The notes beneath the pieces are model-generated. The model saw only the letters and a list, made by a program, of their open reading frames with translations. It had not been told where the DNA came from and made no database searches. Positions 30,873-30,962 of a DNA stretch of 30,962 nt are shown here, piece after piece. This DNA is from JABWBR01 sp036741235 (GTDB lineage: Bacteria; Bacteroidota; Bacteroidia; Chitinophagales; Saprospiraceae): the NCBI GenBank assembly GCA_036741235.1, contig DAINSQ010000042.1, forward strand, positions 1 through 30,962. The letters run 5' to 3'. The translations under genes were made by a program, and so were the position numbers. Positions within the stretch are counted from its first letter, which is position 1. Every line of letters begins with the position of its first letter.

Positions 30873-30962
30873 TTGAATGCTGGAGACTTAAACATTAGAC
30901 TGTCAGACTTAGAGCATGTTTGGACATTCGTCAATTGACTTCGTCGAATCTTCGATTTGGCT

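Overview
The window reads as chromosomal DNA of a Bacteroidota bacterium, probably from the Saprospiria/Chitinophagia side. Evidence: several promoters of the Bacteroidota form TTTG-N19..21-TAnnTTTG; two large secreted proteins with C-terminal type IX secretion (T9SS) sorting domains; a DUF7935-like membrane protein and a DUF4340 protein; and an effector-associated domain (EAD) protein paired with a TPR protein, a pairing I associate with large-genome multicellular or predatory Bacteroidota. Nothing here looks like phage or an insertion sequence.

Layout. 1-7,700: housekeeping genes, namely a DUF7935-like protein (-), an IscA/ErpA-type Fe-S carrier (+), a DUF4340 protein (-), the RdgB house-cleaning pyrophosphatase (-), an unrecognised 145-aa protein (-) with a possible resemblance to the DNA polymerase III psi subunit, branched-chain aminotransferase IlvE (+) and a two-lobed M16 zinc peptidase (+). 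Convergent ends carry clear hairpin terminators. 7,750-17,390: two related T9SS-exported proteins (-) flank a translationally coupled two-gene operon (+) that encodes an EAD-three-helix-carboxypeptidase-regulatory-like membrane protein and a 1140-aa exported TPR protein. A 400-bp block of short repeats lies upstream of that operon. 17,600-20,240: the ribosome-assembly GTPase Der and RfbC (+), then TruA (-).

20,270-20,860: a tRNA-Arg(CCG) gene with a near-perfect promoter. It is followed by a 138-bp tandem repeat whose units each carry the last 22 nt of the tRNA plus two strong hairpins. The array is broken by two 100-N gaps. It resembles the tyrT/rtT arrangement of Escherichia coli.

20,920-30,870: a complete potassium-starvation (kdp) locus on the - strand. 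In transcription order it holds an NtrC-type sigma54 response regulator, a putative sigma54 promoter with an upstream palindrome, a 26-codon mini-ORF, kdpF, kdpA, kdpB, kdpC, an outer-membrane porin-like protein, a stand-alone KdpD N-terminal domain protein, and a separate HAMP-PAS histidine kinase. The usual KdpD/KdpE pair is thus replaced by a split sensor and a sigma54 activator. The promoter, leader length and gene order agree with one another.

The least explained items are the EAD/TPR operon, the tRNA-fragment repeat array, and the sigma54-type kdp control region with its extra mini-ORF. All calls come from reading the sequence; no database search was run.
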